A stretch of 64,000 bases of DNA from Acanthornis magna (lineage: Eukaryota > Chordata > Aves > Passeriformes > Acanthizidae): contig JAWUZG010000016.1 of assembly GCA_036785705.1 (NCBI GenBank), positions 1,488,001 through 1,552,000 of the forward strand, given 5' to 3'. The translations under genes and the position numbers were made by a program. The notes below the pieces were generated by a model that had not been told where the DNA came from, did no database searches, and saw only the letters and a program-made list of their open reading frames with translations. Below are positions 24,900-36,934 of the stretch, one piece after another (the first letter of the stretch is position 1; each line of letters starts with the position of its first letter).

Positions 24900-26129
24900 G
24901 AAAAAATGTACCAGTTTTCTGTTATTAGCTACATCCTCTCTGCCTTGGGGAGGCCCTTGGTCACAGACCACTGGAAGAATATTCTGGTACTTATTTTTGT
25001 CTTCCATGGCTCATTAGGAATCTGCTCACTTTTGGACACTGTATAATACAGGATGCAGAGCTGGGATGTCCACAGTGCCTGTTCCTCCACTCCTGTGTAA
25101 GAAGGAAAAAGCAACTTGCAACATCAGTAGGGTAGGAGTTTTTCTGGTAGGGAAAAAAAAGAAAAAGAAAAAAGGGAAAGATGGATTGGATTATAAATTT
25201 TGTAAAGAGACTGAAATCTGGAAAGGCTGTATCAGTGCAGTAGAACACAAAGACCTGAGGACTTTTTTTAAAAAAAAAAAAAAAAGGAAAAAAAAAGGAT
25301 CAGCAAAAATAGAAAAATGTAGGCCTATGAAAGATTGCCATGATCATTCCTAGTGAAACTATTAGAATATGGTTTGTGCAGATGCTGAATAATCTCATGC
25401 TGGTTTCTCTGAGGTAACTGAAGATTGAATTCTGTCAAATCAATATAAGAAATGTGCTTTCAATAGAATGCCAACACTTAGTGTAATAGGCAGCAAAATG
25501 CTGCATCCATGTCTAGCTCTGTATTGTCATTTCAGATTTGAGTTCAAATATCTAAGACATTTTATGACGTACCACAGGAGAGGGATAGTTTCTGCAGCAG
25601 AGTATTTTCTTTCTTAGACATAGTGCTGCCTACTCCCTCCAGCTTACATTTCATTTGCATGTAAGTTTAAAAACCAAAGAAAACAGAAGTTTTTAGGGCT
25701 TTATTTTCCCTATCTGCCTCGTAGTAGTTTTCAAAAACCCTGAGCTGAGCCCCTATAACCCAGCAATGCCAGAAACAGGCACTGCAAGCCCGGCAAAAAG
25801 GGATTCCCTGCCTGCCCAGTGCGTTTATTCTGACAGAAACGGATGGCTCCTCTCTTCAAACCCAGAGTGACAGAAATACAGTCAAAAGAAATCAAAGAGG
25901 AACCAAATTAATTTTAAGCTCCAACATTTACAAAGCTGTTTTCAAGACAAAAAATGAATAGGCCTCATGTGTTAGAAGACTTACTGTCAGTCTCTGTGAA
26001 GTTTAAAAGTCCACGTGTCTATCAGGCGCCTTTCTTAACAAAGTTGCCCAATTCTAAGACCTAACTTAATCTTAACAGTCCACAAACACTGAAAAGCCCT
26101 TATAAGACAGGTTCTACTCTGAAAAATAA
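24900..26129. other. Gene-free stretch with A-rich tracts
   Basis: A-rich simple repeats lie at 25151-25180 and 25263-25297; the latter is a T7-A16 palindromic run followed by a second A run. No gene or interspersed repeat is recognised. Confidence 0.55.
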
Positions 26130-26300
26130 AACCAGAATGTCAGCAGTTTTTATTATTATAGCTCTAGGGAACTAAATTGGAATTTTTTAAGGTAAAGGCA
26201 TCAGACCATTAAAGCGTATCTGTTTATGGTTATAGAAAATGGAATAGAAGATCTTTAGCATATACTGTATTCATAGTGTCATCAAAATGTTCATTTCAGG
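26130..26300. promoter_or_regulatory. Candidate conserved noncoding element
   Basis: Unique-looking AT-rich sequence containing TTTTTATTATTATAG, GGAATTTTTTAAGG and ACCATTAAAG words, without simple repeat or useful open frame. Called on texture only. Confidence 0.22.
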
Positions 26301-27040
26301 TCTGGAAGGTTTATTAAGTTGCCTTTATGAGTTGAGGGTGGAGGAGCAGGTTTCAGAAACAAGGTCATTCCTGAAGCCAAACTGCCATGTAAGGGAAGGG
26401 ATGTACTCCAAACCCAGTTTTTAACGTGATATTTAACAGCGTTTAATGTTTCTCTTGTCACATAGCAGTAACTCAGAAAGATGTCTTTTTTCATGGATAT
26501 AAATTCACACTGTACTCCCAAATACAGTTAGCACTTTTCAGCAGAGCTCTGCCTTATTCAACGGGGAGCTCATTTATCTTCCTATTCAAAAGAATAAAGT
26601 AAAGGGATCTCACTTTTCCTTTTTTTTTCCCTTTGTTTGAGCCTTCATATTCTGCATTGGAGACCAGGGAATTATCAGGTCAGGAAATGGAGTCAGAGCT
26701 ACAGATTAATCAATCATGGCTCGTGTCCTCGCATTGCAACACACACTGATGTCACTGGGGACTGATGAATGCCACATCTGCATGTGCAACTCACAGGCAG
26801 TGACGGGAACTCATTCTGCAGCTATTTTGTGGTTACCTTCAGCTCTGATTGATACCATCTCCTCACTGCTTCCTTCTGTAGTCTCCAGTGCTCTCTGAAG
26901 GAAGGGAACTTATTCCTGAAACTCCAGTCTCACTAAGAGATGGGGATTTTGGCTTTCTCTCGCAAACTCCTTTGAAGATGGGTTCAAAAGAAAAAAAAAA
27001 GTTGACGTTTAAGATCTAAATTTTGCTCAAATTCAGCAGT
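26301..27040. other. Gene-free stretch
   Basis: Short frames only. A T run near 26620 and an A run near 26990. Nothing else is recognised. Confidence 0.5.
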
Positions 27041-27130
27041 ATTTGCTGACACAATTTTGATTTGACACATTTCTCCTTTGCACAGGGTACCTAAGAGCTT
27101 GTCAGGGTCCACATACCACAGGAGGTGAGT
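27041..27130 (+). other. Exon-like unit (candidate 39-nt microexon)
   Basis: A full set of splice signals lies in order on the plus strand: a branch-point word TGCTGAC (A at 27049), a 35-base gap without any AG, a pyrimidine tract TTTCTCCTTTGCACAG ending at 27085, a 39-base body (27086-27124), and a strong donor GGAG/GTGAGTAAT at 27125. The body length is divisible by three. Two of its three frames are open; the frame starting at its first base has a TAA. No homology to a known protein is recognised. It could be a cassette microexon of a gene that spans the window, a noncoding-RNA exon, or a decoy. Confidence 0.25.
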
Positions 27131-27160
27131 AATGCTCTGCTTGCTTTGTTCGAAGAGTGA

Positions 27161-27185
27161 ATTTGCTCATCCAATATGAGCAAAT
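27161..27185. other. Perfect 10-bp hairpin
   Basis: ATTTGCTCAT (27161-27170) and ATGAGCAAAT (27176-27185) are exact reverse complements around a 5-base loop. It sits 36 bases downstream of the donor-like site at 27125, where a stem could influence splice-site use if this strand is transcribed. Confidence 0.5.
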
Positions 27186-27440
27186 CAAGAACAAAGGACC
27201 ACACGCATGAAACCACCAGACATACTGCTAGACAAGGGTTCACTGCAAAAAAATAGCATGTTCAGATGAGGGATGGGAGGAAAAAAGCAAAAAGCAAAAC
27301 CAGTTTAGCTAAAATAGCATGCAACTGAAATTATGCCAGAAATTAAAATTAAATGGAGCAGCTTGGGGGGAAAAAAATCTGACTAATAATTGTAATTTTC
27401 CTTTAACATTATGAAATTTTCTGTCATTTCAGGTGAGAAA

Positions 27441-28225
27441 AGATCAAATGCTGAAAAAATCTTTCATAATTTCATCAAAGTCCTATTCTTTTCTGCTAAT
27501 GAGTGCTACAAGTTGTGCTCTGAGCACAAAGATGCTGAGAACAGTTAGGCCACAATCCTCTTTTACTCATGTCATGCAGACTCCCAGGAGAGAGCTTGGT
27601 ACCATTGCACTCCAAACAGGAGACTTTCATCTAACCACGGAATTCATGAATTAAAATGAAATTTTAAAATTGTATTTTAAAATATGAAATGAAGCTGTCC
27701 TCATTGCATGATGGATTCCATTGCGTCCATGTGGTGAGGCTCAGGGTGCAAGTCAGTTCATGTCATCAGAAGATAATTAAATATCCACTCACCTGGGAGG
27801 GTAACAGCACCCCACACTTTCCATGGGACCACGAGGAAATGAGGGCACAAGAGGCAGGCCCTGAGTTCAAAATTAATCCAACGAGCAGCATATTTATTAT
27901 ATGCATCCAGTGGGCTCTCAGGCAGTCAGGAGAGTGTTCAGAACTATTAATGAGGACAGTATCAAATCTCTGAAGCCCAAATATTTACTCCTCACCAGCA
28001 TGATGTCTTCTGGAATCCAGAGTATCTTTGGATATGATGCCCAACGCTACAGCAAAATTGTTAGACATGCTTTGAAGGATGGGGAGAGGGGAATCACCTC
28101 GGGGAATTGAGCACTGTGACAGGTCTGTGGTTCAGATCTTACTGAATTTTATGAGAGACAACTAATTTTAATTACTGCTCTTCCAAACTAATTTCAAACA
28201 TTTCTCCAAAATACACAGGCTGCTA
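27441..28225. other. Gene-free stretch
   Basis: Short frames only (94 codons at 27689-27973, no domain). A minus-strand donor-like CCAG/GTGAGTGG lies at 27785-27795, but the acceptor that would go with it, near 27872, has a weak pyrimidine tract. Confidence 0.5.
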
Positions 28226-28480
28226 CAGAGGCTCATGTGCATAATGAACATCTGTAGTAAAAGTGCTTTATTATGGGTTGTTTGATGCTGTTTATTGCAT
28301 ACCCATTGGTTTTTGGAATGGCATTAGTGAGCAGCATTTTGAAGACGGATGCTAAATTTTGCTGTGGCAAATTAGTGTCATCCAAGAACATATTAGCAAA
28401 TAAAAGAGTGCATCTGCTCCGAACAATGGTTTTTCTTGGTATCATGATGATGATTGAAAGGCTGTAATAAAGAAATGATA
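28226..28480. promoter_or_regulatory. Candidate conserved noncoding element
   Basis: About 250 bases of unique-looking, moderately AT-rich sequence with dense regulatory-type words (TTTATTATGG, TTTATTGCAT, ATTAGTG, ATTAGCAAATAAAAG, CATGATGATGATTGA) and no simple repeat. Open frames of 64 and 88 codons lie on opposite strands without domains, which argues that any constraint is noncoding. Best read as an enhancer-type element; unproven. Confidence 0.33.
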
Positions 28481-28954
28481 CATATACTCTATCCCCCAAA
28501 CTACATTAAAAAGCTGTTGCAGGCAATCAGCAGTGCAGCAGGATACACAACTGTGCTGCATGTGAGCACTGGAGGAACTGATGCAGATTAAATTGTGTTT
28601 ATGAGGGGAACACCATCCTCAGTACCAAAATGCAGCTCAGTGCAAAGTGTTTGCTGTCTCCCCCAGCAGCAGCCTTTGTTTCAACTATCTCCCATCTGTC
28701 CCTATTTCCTGGATGTCTCTTTGTCTGAGTTTGTCCCCCTTTCCTCCCCTCTAGATTAATATCAATTCCAGGCCAGGGCATGTAAACTCCCTTGATGGTC
28801 ATTACAGTAAAACTTCAAGAAAAGTCTTTCTGAGATATGGAGAGCAACATATGGGGACAGTTTGCTTTACGTCTCATTTTTCATACTAATGTGGTTATTT
28901 TATAGAACTGCATCTCATCTCCTGTCTGACTAATGCCTGAGCTGTGTCTCATTT

Positions 28955-29070
28955 AAATGAGAGGCTCCTCAGGTTCACTAAAGCACAGGAGGTTTAAAAC
29001 TTTATCACGCAGCTGATGCTGCGGAGTATTTGCTTAACATTGCTCAGCAGTGAATAAGCTCCTTTCTTCA
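28955..29070. promoter_or_regulatory. Candidate conserved noncoding element, small
   Basis: The sequence around TTTATCACGCAGCTGATGCTGC holds an E-box (CAGCTG) and a GATA-like TTATC word next to TTTAAAAC, in unique-looking sequence. Weak texture-based call. Confidence 0.2.
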
Positions 29071-29701
29071 ACATCCTGAATTTTGCCCTCTTGTAGGCAG
29101 TTCAGTCAGAAGAGCTGTGATACATACATAAATTTATTTTTCCTTAGACAGAAGGAAATTGTGGTTCAAATGGCTCATGTGGTTTAGGTTTCCCTACAGC
29201 AACTCTAATGCGTGATGCTCACAGTCACTTGGCAGACTCCTTGCGGGTGTCAAAAATGTTCTTGGCTTGAAACAAATGTCTGAGCAAGTACATTTCCTTG
29301 AGGGCAGTGCTAGACACAGTAAAAATGTCCTCCAGAACAACCACTTAAGAGAGATAAAGTTTTTAAATGGGGGTTTTTCGACGAAATTTCTGTTTCTAAT
29401 TACTGGAGCAGAGGGAATCATGAGAGATGAGGATGGAAGGGGAGGAAATGTCCTTTAGGAATTTGGAAAACAAAGGGTTCTTTTTTCTTTAGAATTCTCA
29501 CTTTAAATGGCTACATTTTGAAATGCAACTTCATTTTTAGGAAAAAAAACTTTCAAAAGAATAAGTTAGAAATTCAAGTGAAATATCTCAAAACCATTCA
29601 TGTGAAATGTTTCAATGATTCCCATTTGTATTTGGGGATATGATTTCAGGTTAAGCACATTTGCAAGATTTCAACTTTTTTTTGCCCTGAGTTTGGAAAT
29701 G
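29071..29701. other. Gene-free stretch
   Basis: Nothing is recognised beyond short frames on both strands at 29194-29458. Confidence 0.5.
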
Positions 29702-29748
29702 TTTGTTGTTGGTTTGGTTTTGGTTTGGTTTTTTTTAATTTTAAATTT
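29702..29748. repeat. T/G-rich simple repeat
   Basis: Degenerate GGTTT/GGTTTT units followed by T- and AT-rich sequence, a common simple-repeat type in bird genomes. Confidence 0.8.
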
Positions 29749-32630
29749 TGTTGGAAGGTGAGACTGGTCTTGTGCCGAGAAGTGGTTCATATTAGAAATA
29801 TTTTCATTTCTGTAGAATGTGCAGTTTTGTTAGCAAAGCTCCTCCAGGGAATGAATGTTGGAATGAATGCTAGGGGTATTACAAGTGTAATTAATGAAGG
29901 TCAAACTCAGGGAGTCAATGAATTGTGAATCCTTTCCTCTTACAAAGTTTGCAGCTCCAGCAGCTCACATGCTAAGGGATTACAATTTGGAATTTTTATG
30001 TCCTGCCTACCAGCTCTGATCACAAGGATAAAGCCTCTGTGGACAGCTGGTGCCTGGCTGGTTCAGCTGGAGCACGGGGGACCAGGGCTGTGTCCTGCCA
30101 CCTCTTAATCACCACGGCAGGACTGACAGAGCTCCGGTTTCCCTGGGAACTGACACACCCCAAGATTCAGGCGCTGCTGTGTGATGATATTTCAGTGCTC
30201 TTAGCAAAACTTAAGTTGGATTTAGCTTCCAAAAAGGACAGTTCTCAAAATTCCTGCCTAGACCCCACTGCCTGCAGAAGGTTATTCGCACTTAACTTCC
30301 CAGTGCCTGCTCAAAAGACCTTTTTTGGGGGAAATACATGCACATCACTGGAGCAGAGTCCAGGTCCAACCTCCCAGCTGCATGCTCTAATCTCACTTTG
30401 CTCCCTCTGGCTTCCCCACTCACTCCGTAACTTCATGCTGCCCAGTAGGTCACTGTCAGCAGAGTACAGAAAAGCTGCTGCCCCACCTTCTCTCCTTCAC
30501 AGCTTTATTGTAAAAGCCTTGAACTTTGTCACAACTACTTAGAGTGTGGTGTTTTGGGCACCTCATCAGGACTGGAGAAGCAGATTTGAATCTCATATTC
30601 AAAAAAATGTCTGAAAAAGGCAAAGATCCCATATTGCCAAAGAAGACAGAAAATGTGGGTCTCACTTTTTGGCAGCTTCTGGAGGCATTAACATAAAGTG
30701 ATAAATATCCCCTCCTCTTTCTGTGACAGTGCTGTAAAGGAAGAGTAAGCCATTCATCCAAAAAAACCACCTAAAGGGACTGGGTTATACATCCCAGCTT
30801 TACATAAATACTGAATTAATGCCTAGGTGTAGACATCCAAATCCTGGAGAAACACTGGATTTCAGACATTTCGTACTGCTCAGTAAGGACCCATGGAACC
30901 TCATGATAGGTAAGGAGAAGGTGAGTAGGGAAAAAACAATTTGGATGAACAAAAAAACAAATGGATGAATCTGTCACACATGCAGAACAGATGGAGGTCC
31001 TCTGTCACACGTGGAATAGACCATGACACTCACCAATACTGACTGTTGTAGCTGACAAATGTTTGTATGAATTTAAAATGCGATAAATTAATCAATTAGG
31101 AGGTATTGAGCAAAGAGATGTCACCAGTGATGTGCTGGGAGTTGTGGACTCGATGATTGCGTCAGGAACAGGCCACGGTATATCTGCCTCATTCTTACAT
31201 ACTTCTCTAAGCATCTGATACAGTTCACTGATAGAGAATTTTGACTTGCTGATTTTCCAGCTTGCCTGCCTTTCTGGGTCTTATCTTGCTTGAATTTAAA
31301 ACAGAAGACATCATCTTTTCCCACAGACTTCACCTTTCCTGAGCACTGTTGGCTTTGGATAACCAGGACATCGAGTCTTGGACTCAAGGACATAAAAATT
31401 TGGTGTGTGCTGTGATGCAGACTTCGCTGTCTGAGCAGAACATGACTCAGACCATTGAGTTTTATTCCTTCTTTTGAATCCAAATTAGCTCATAAAATTA
31501 CTTGTTCAAGACCTGATAGTGATTTTAATGACAAAAATCACTGACAATCCTAAATGCCACAAGTCAATGTCTATTTTACATACTCAACTATAAATTGCAG
31601 TAGGAATTATTTATTTTTCTCATGCTTCATGTTTCTGAGTTTAAAAATGAAAGTTTCTTAAAGTCTTTATGTTCCTATATGTGTGAACCTGGAATTACAT
31701 TCAATGCAAGCATGAAAAATACAAATTTTAGCTACAGCACGGAAGCAGCCACCCGGCCGCTGATTTTTTGTGGTGTTCTGAGTGGTCCCTAATGTGGGAT
31801 AAGCTTCTCTCCTATTGATAAAGACCTCATTTTCAGATCTTGTCTTGTGAGCGCCCAGCTCATATTTTTCATTTCTCTCTTTCTTTTTAACCCAGGAGAG
31901 GTTGAGAACCAAGACATCATATTTTCTTTATCTGAGTGAAGCTGACACATCACTAGGGAAGGGTTAAAGAAAAACAAACCCCCCTCAAGATGTTCCTGGA
32001 AAACCCAAGCAGATAAACACATGGGAAGCTCAGACAGCCGACCTTCTGTTAAGTGTGTGAGAGAAATTTCCCATCTTGAGGTAAGGAAGACGGAGGCACT
32101 GGTAAATTATGTTTCCCGTGAGTGTTACTAAGGCATACTTACACATATTATATGAGGTAGAAAATTAGTACTTTGAATTGTTATGGTTACATTTGCAGTA
32201 AAGTGTAAGTGTTTGCAGTTTTTCAGAAGTTTGCCTATGGTTCGTCGTGCAGTTCACCCGCTGAGAAGAAAATTTACTTGCTGCAAAATAGCGGAACAGA
32301 CCAACAGCTACAAGGGAACGTTTGCAAACCCCACCCAGAGTCCTACTTCTGCAAGAGGGGATTATTCTAGAGAAGGAAAGACTAAAATCACAGCTCCAGG
32401 CTCCACATTGATCCACAACTCTCGTTTAAAAAGGTTTAGACCTGATCCTCAGTGCACACTCAGCAGCAATATTGGAGTATTTGCACTCACTGGCATCTGT
32501 CTCTGACCCTGGGGGTGTGAGTCTGCTCGTGAATCAAAGCTCAGAGTTACAGCACAGCTTAAATAAGGTCAGGGTTTCTCCGATAGTGACAGGTGTGAGA
32601 GTTGTGGTAGCCAGGTCTCTGAATTTTTTA
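29749..32630. other. Gene-free stretch
   Basis: Open frames of 167 codons (30039-30542, plus), 104 and 120 codons (minus) lack recognisable domains. A donor-like AAG/GTGAGTAGG lies at 30921 and another, GAG/GTAAGG, at about 32080; neither has a convincing acceptor upstream. No interspersed repeat is recognised. Confidence 0.5.
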
Positions 32631-32712
32631 GACACATACATATATATCTATGTATATACTTAAGTATTTTATTCATGTGTGTATTGATATTTATACGCTT
32701 ATATATACTTAA
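32631..32712. repeat. Degenerate AT microsatellite
   Basis: Imperfect TA/TG repeat containing two copies of TATATACTTAA about 50 bases apart, suggesting slippage or a small duplication. Confidence 0.7.
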
Positions 32713-34439
32713 ATTAGGCAGCCCCAGTACTGCAAGAAGTGTGAAGAAGGCTGAGCCTGGCAGCCCTGGGCAGTGGTGATATGAGTAGCTCCCTTTTCTG
32801 CCTCTTCGACATAGATAATAGAGGCTGAGCATAGCCTGATAGCAATTGCAAGGGATTTTGAATCGGATAATCAACTCTCATGCATGCAATAAATTACATG
32901 CTTTTCGTGTATCTACAGAGCACACATGTCAGGAAGGAAAAAAAAATAAAATAAATTAAATCAAAATCTCTGACTGAGGGAAAGTGTTTCCTAACTCTGA
33001 GTACACACAGCAGAGACTGGTGACCCCACCCTCACCCTGAGACTCATGTGATCAAGGACTAATTCAGGGGAACTAAACATCTCCTGAGGGTTTGGCACTT
33101 TGCTAGCGCTGAAGAAGACACAGCACCACAAACTCTACTCTCTTTCCAGCCAAGAAAGGAAACAAGCAGAGAAGCTGTCTGGTTCCTCTGCTGAACTCAC
33201 CTGAGTGCTGATCAGCCAAAAATGCTGCTATCATTGCACCATAAAGTAGGACAAAGCCCAGGAATGGTAAATTAATATGTCTAAGGCCACACTGAAGTCT
33301 GGATCACAACAGAGCACTTAATTTATGTGACCCTGAATTCCCCTGACCTATTCTTCCCCTAACTGCAGTCCTAAGCAAAATCACTTAAATATCTTGGGTG
33401 TCAGCTAATGTGCATTGGTGTGCACACGTGCATGAGAATACACTGCCATCAAACTCTCACTTTATTTTCAGTGCTCCCACTGCATGGATGAAGTTTGATG
33501 TCACTGTACAGCACTATATCAAACTATTCTGTGGCAAAAAAAAAGAAAAAAAAAAGACAAAGCAAGAGCTTTTGCCTTCAAATTCTGAAGTTAGTCTGAC
33601 TGAAAGCAGAGATGCAACCCTCCATTCAATCAATCAGTATAACTTTGTTGGCCTTACCAGCAGTGTCCCTGATGAATATTCTGACCACCCATTTCAGCTA
33701 AGCATTCAGAAAATTATTCTTCCCTTACTGTTGCAGATTGAACTGATTTCTTAAAACATGTAAGTGTGGTAAATCTCTATCTAGTTTTAGCAGTCATTTG
33801 CTCCTTGAAAATGCTCTACACATCCAGTGGCAGGACCAGCTGAGTAATACAGACTAAACATAGAGAGAAAAATCACAGAAAACAACGTTTCTGTCCCTTT
33901 CTCCTTTCATAAGGGTCTTTTATTTTGTAGGTGTAAAGCAAATGTGGAAGTGCTGAATTTGCCTGATTTCTCCTAAGCATTTCAGCATTCTTTACTGAGT
34001 GTCATAAGAACCCATGTATCCCACATCAAATGCCAAAAACATTCAGAATAGGATGCTCTGTGGAGTGAAGTAAAATACAGAAGAGCAAGGTGAGAAGTCA
34101 GTACCTTATTTCCACAATAAAAAAAAAAAAATCTGGAAATATGAGGGAAAATGCATTAAGGAGATAACAATGCGTGGGAGCGGAGAGGCGGTTTGAGGAT
34201 AAGAGGAGGGGGACTGAGCTCCACTGTTAGCAAGTATTCAGCAGAAAATGGCCCAAGATTGAACATGTCCTTTTATGGCAGTGGGAAGAGAGCAAATCCA
34301 TCACAGGGAGAAGGAACAGAGATGAGGAGAACTGATTTAGTGTGAAGCAGTTTTGCCTCCCTGGCTTCTTTCTGAACAAGGTACTTGCTCACCTCTAAGC
34401 TCTTCACCCACCACCAAAATGGTCACCTCATTAGGGCTT
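32713..34439. other. Gene-free stretch
   Basis: Contains an A-rich tract at 33536-33556 and other A runs near 32940 and 34120. The 118-codon frame at 33398-33754 crosses the A-rich tract (a lysine run) and is not supported as a gene. Confidence 0.5.
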
Positions 34440-34920
34440 CTGCAATAAACACTGATGCTTTAAATTTAATCAGAACTTTTACATACAGCACACTGAGGCT
34501 GCACCATTAGTTAAAAACAAAGGTCACCCTTTTCTCTTTGTTGTCTGCTAATACGATTTTGAATATTACTGCTTTGCAGCTATTACTGTTTACACTGGGT
34601 GATTGGCTAGACTCATTAAAGTGAATGACTGCCAGGAGATGACATCATTTACATTTAATTGTCTTGTTTCTCAGCAAAGTCTATACAGTTGTTTTAACAA
34701 AGGGTAGGGGGAGATAAAGGCTACATTTGCATTATCTAAGCAGCTTTTGACAAGGGTCTAGGATTCTGTTGACATTTATTGTTTACAAATGAGATAATTG
34801 AATAATGTTTTGTTTTGCAATTGTTGCTTTTTTTTTTTTCAGTAAGTTGCAGTTTCTCATTACTGTTATTACTCCTGAATGTTAATGAACAGATACTCAG
34901 TTTCTACTTTCTAGCAGACT
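34440..34920. promoter_or_regulatory. Candidate conserved noncoding element (enhancer-like)
   Basis: Nearly 500 bases of unique-looking AT-rich DNA with a dense mix of transcription-factor-like words: AACAAAGG (SOX-like, near 34515 and 34697), TGTTTAC (FOX-like, near 34587 and 34781), TTTGCAT (octamer-like, near 34726), TGACATCA, TTTAATTG and GATAATTGAATAATG. It ends in a T13 tract that runs into CAG at 34840, also an acceptor-like sequence. No coding frame is convincing. Function is inferred from texture. Confidence 0.38.
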
Positions 34921-35775
34921 CTTACAAGGATTCAGAACAACTGACACATGTTCAGCTTGCTCAAATTCCGCTTGCTTGCTCAAATTCTTAATGCACCAAC
35001 TTCACTATAACTACAACAAGACTTTAAACATAGCCATAAACTACGGACTTTTGTGAATTAGGGCATTCCAGCTTCAGAAATGATATGGTCAATATTTTCT
35101 GGGAGAGTTGTCGCTTTTCCTGTCCAAGATTTCCAGACAGCACAAATAAAGCAAGCAACGCATTGCTGATTTTTCACCATTTTTTGTCATCCCATATTTG
35201 ATTAAAATACAAATGGTGTGATGGGCTGATATGTGCACACGTCATTATCCTTCCTCATGTGACCTCACAGTAGAACTATTGTCAGCTCTTGGCTGCCAAA
35301 TCTCCTCCTCCAAAGCTTCCCCATCATGTTTCAGTGACAGTTCATTTTTCCCCTCATTTCCTACCCCGAAAATCCCTTGAGGGTGCAGCTGTGCTAAATG
35401 CTTTTTGCATTTATACATTCAGCTCAAAATACTAACTTTATCCACAACAAAGCCAAGCATGCCATTGCCATCCATGGAGCCCACTCCATATTTGACTTAC
35501 AATTCTGTCCTCAAGGAGCTGGTTTGTGGTCAAAGACACCTCAGCCGGAATGAAATGGATCAGTCCACAATCATTTTGTGCACCAGCCCACAATCCTTTT
35601 GTGTACTTCAGTCTACAGACTGAATCTGTTCTGCTGAGAAGCCCAAGGCTATAATAGAATAACCTGCTGGTTACATCCATGCCTGTATTTAATGTAGGTA
35701 AGAATATACAGTTTAGAAGCACGGCTTATACCAAGAGTATGGATGGCATTTTCTATTCAACTGTCAATAAGCATT
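34921..35775. other. Gene-free stretch
   Basis: Contains a near-duplication of CTTGCTCAAATTC around 34957-34988 (two copies about 20 bases apart). No gene or repeat family is recognised. Confidence 0.5.
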
Positions 35776-35862
35776 CTGGACTTAATTCTCTGCTCCAACT
35801 TTACACTAGTGTAGATTCAGTGGAATTACACTGATTTACAGTCCATGTGAGGCAACAAAAAT
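35776..35862. mobile_element. Old palindromic interspersed repeat shared by birds and reptiles
   Basis: The order TTCTCTGCTC, TTTACACTAGTGTA, a GATTCAGTGGAATTACACTG block, then TGATTTACAGTCCATGTGAG follows a repeat often seen in turtle, crocodilian and bird DNA, in which TACAC-GTGTAA arms surround a GTGGAGTTACAC centre. The 12-base word TACACTAGTGTA (35802-35813) is itself a perfect palindrome. It is probably the remnant of a non-autonomous DNA transposon. The family name is not assigned. Confidence 0.5.
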
Positions 35863-36109
35863 CAATTCTTTCATTTGTAACAGGAAATAAATTCAATTAT
35901 ATACATATTTTTATAATTTTTCTTCCCTGTTAAAGTACAAACAAAACACCCCTAAAAAAAATATTGTGTTATTTGTAACTGGTGGGTTAAACCAATTACC
36001 AGATTACCAAAGAGCTACTCCCAGTGGGCCTCTATATTTGGGGTATTCTTAAAATAACCCACCATTTCTTAGAGCTGGTATTATGAAACAGTAGCAAGAA
36101 AAATAAGCA
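35863..36109. other. Gene-free AT-rich stretch
   Basis: AT-rich, with an A run near 35955. Nothing else is recognised. Confidence 0.5.
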
Positions 36110-36260
36110 GAACACATCTTCACTTTTGTCTAATTACTCTGGCCGACAAAGGTGTGAAATGATTAGCCAGTAACATATGGGCTTGAGCTTGGAGAAGTTC
36201 CCAGCGAGATTTCTTTTTATTCCAGGCATATTTTATCATTTAATTTAAGGGCACTAATCT
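36110..36260. promoter_or_regulatory. Candidate conserved noncoding element, small
   Basis: CTAATTACTCTGG, GACAAAGGTGTGAAATGATTA, and a TTTTATCATTTAATTT end lie in about 150 unique-looking bases. Texture-based call. Confidence 0.27.
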
Positions 36261-36934
36261 ATGGGTGAGCCTCTGCCTGCCTCTTTGTCACTTGCTTTCT
36301 CGTGCTTATCAAACATATTCCTAATCTCAATCGTGCTTTCTTCTGCTTCCTCGCAGTGTAAACAGCCCCTGCCCTGATGCTGATGACACTGATGGGTCAG
36401 GAGTCGCATTGGGATGTGGAGCCTGATCTTCACATGACAGCCATAAAACCGAGAATTTACTGTTTGGGTACAATAAGGAGGTTTAACAGTGCTGATGGTA
36501 TCTACCAGTCCCATAATGAAAAGATGTCCTTTGCTTCATCTGAGAAACACATTTTTCAGTGCTGTGAGCGGGACTGTATCAGTACTGCTTTTACTTGAGC
36601 ACTGAAGCAGCATTTCAACTTGCTAAATATAGGCAGTGTAGGAAGGCACACCCACACAAGCACCATTTTTCCACTTCTACTTTAGTCACAACACTCCCCA
36701 GTTAGTTATATTTAGATTATGCTGGAGGTGCCCAAAATACTCACATTAAAACAAGCATGTTTTCTCTTCATGCAGCTTGTGAAGACCACCAAGAATTGTA
36801 TCCCTTGTAATAATGCACAACTGTGCGCGTGTTCATTCATTTAATCCCCAGCACTGTGCTTGTGCTGACTGGAGCCAGCAGATAACAATGCCGAGAGTAA
36901 AGAGACAGGGTTTCAGTTTTCAAACACAGGAAAC

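Noticed and set aside
27785..27872. Minus-strand exon-like interval with donor CCAG/GTGAGTGG and an open 78-base body
   Set aside because: The acceptor at its upstream edge has a poor pyrimidine tract, so the set of signals is incomplete.
30039..30542. 167-codon plus-strand frame
   Set aside because: No recognisable domain or periodicity; no flanking splice signals of quality.
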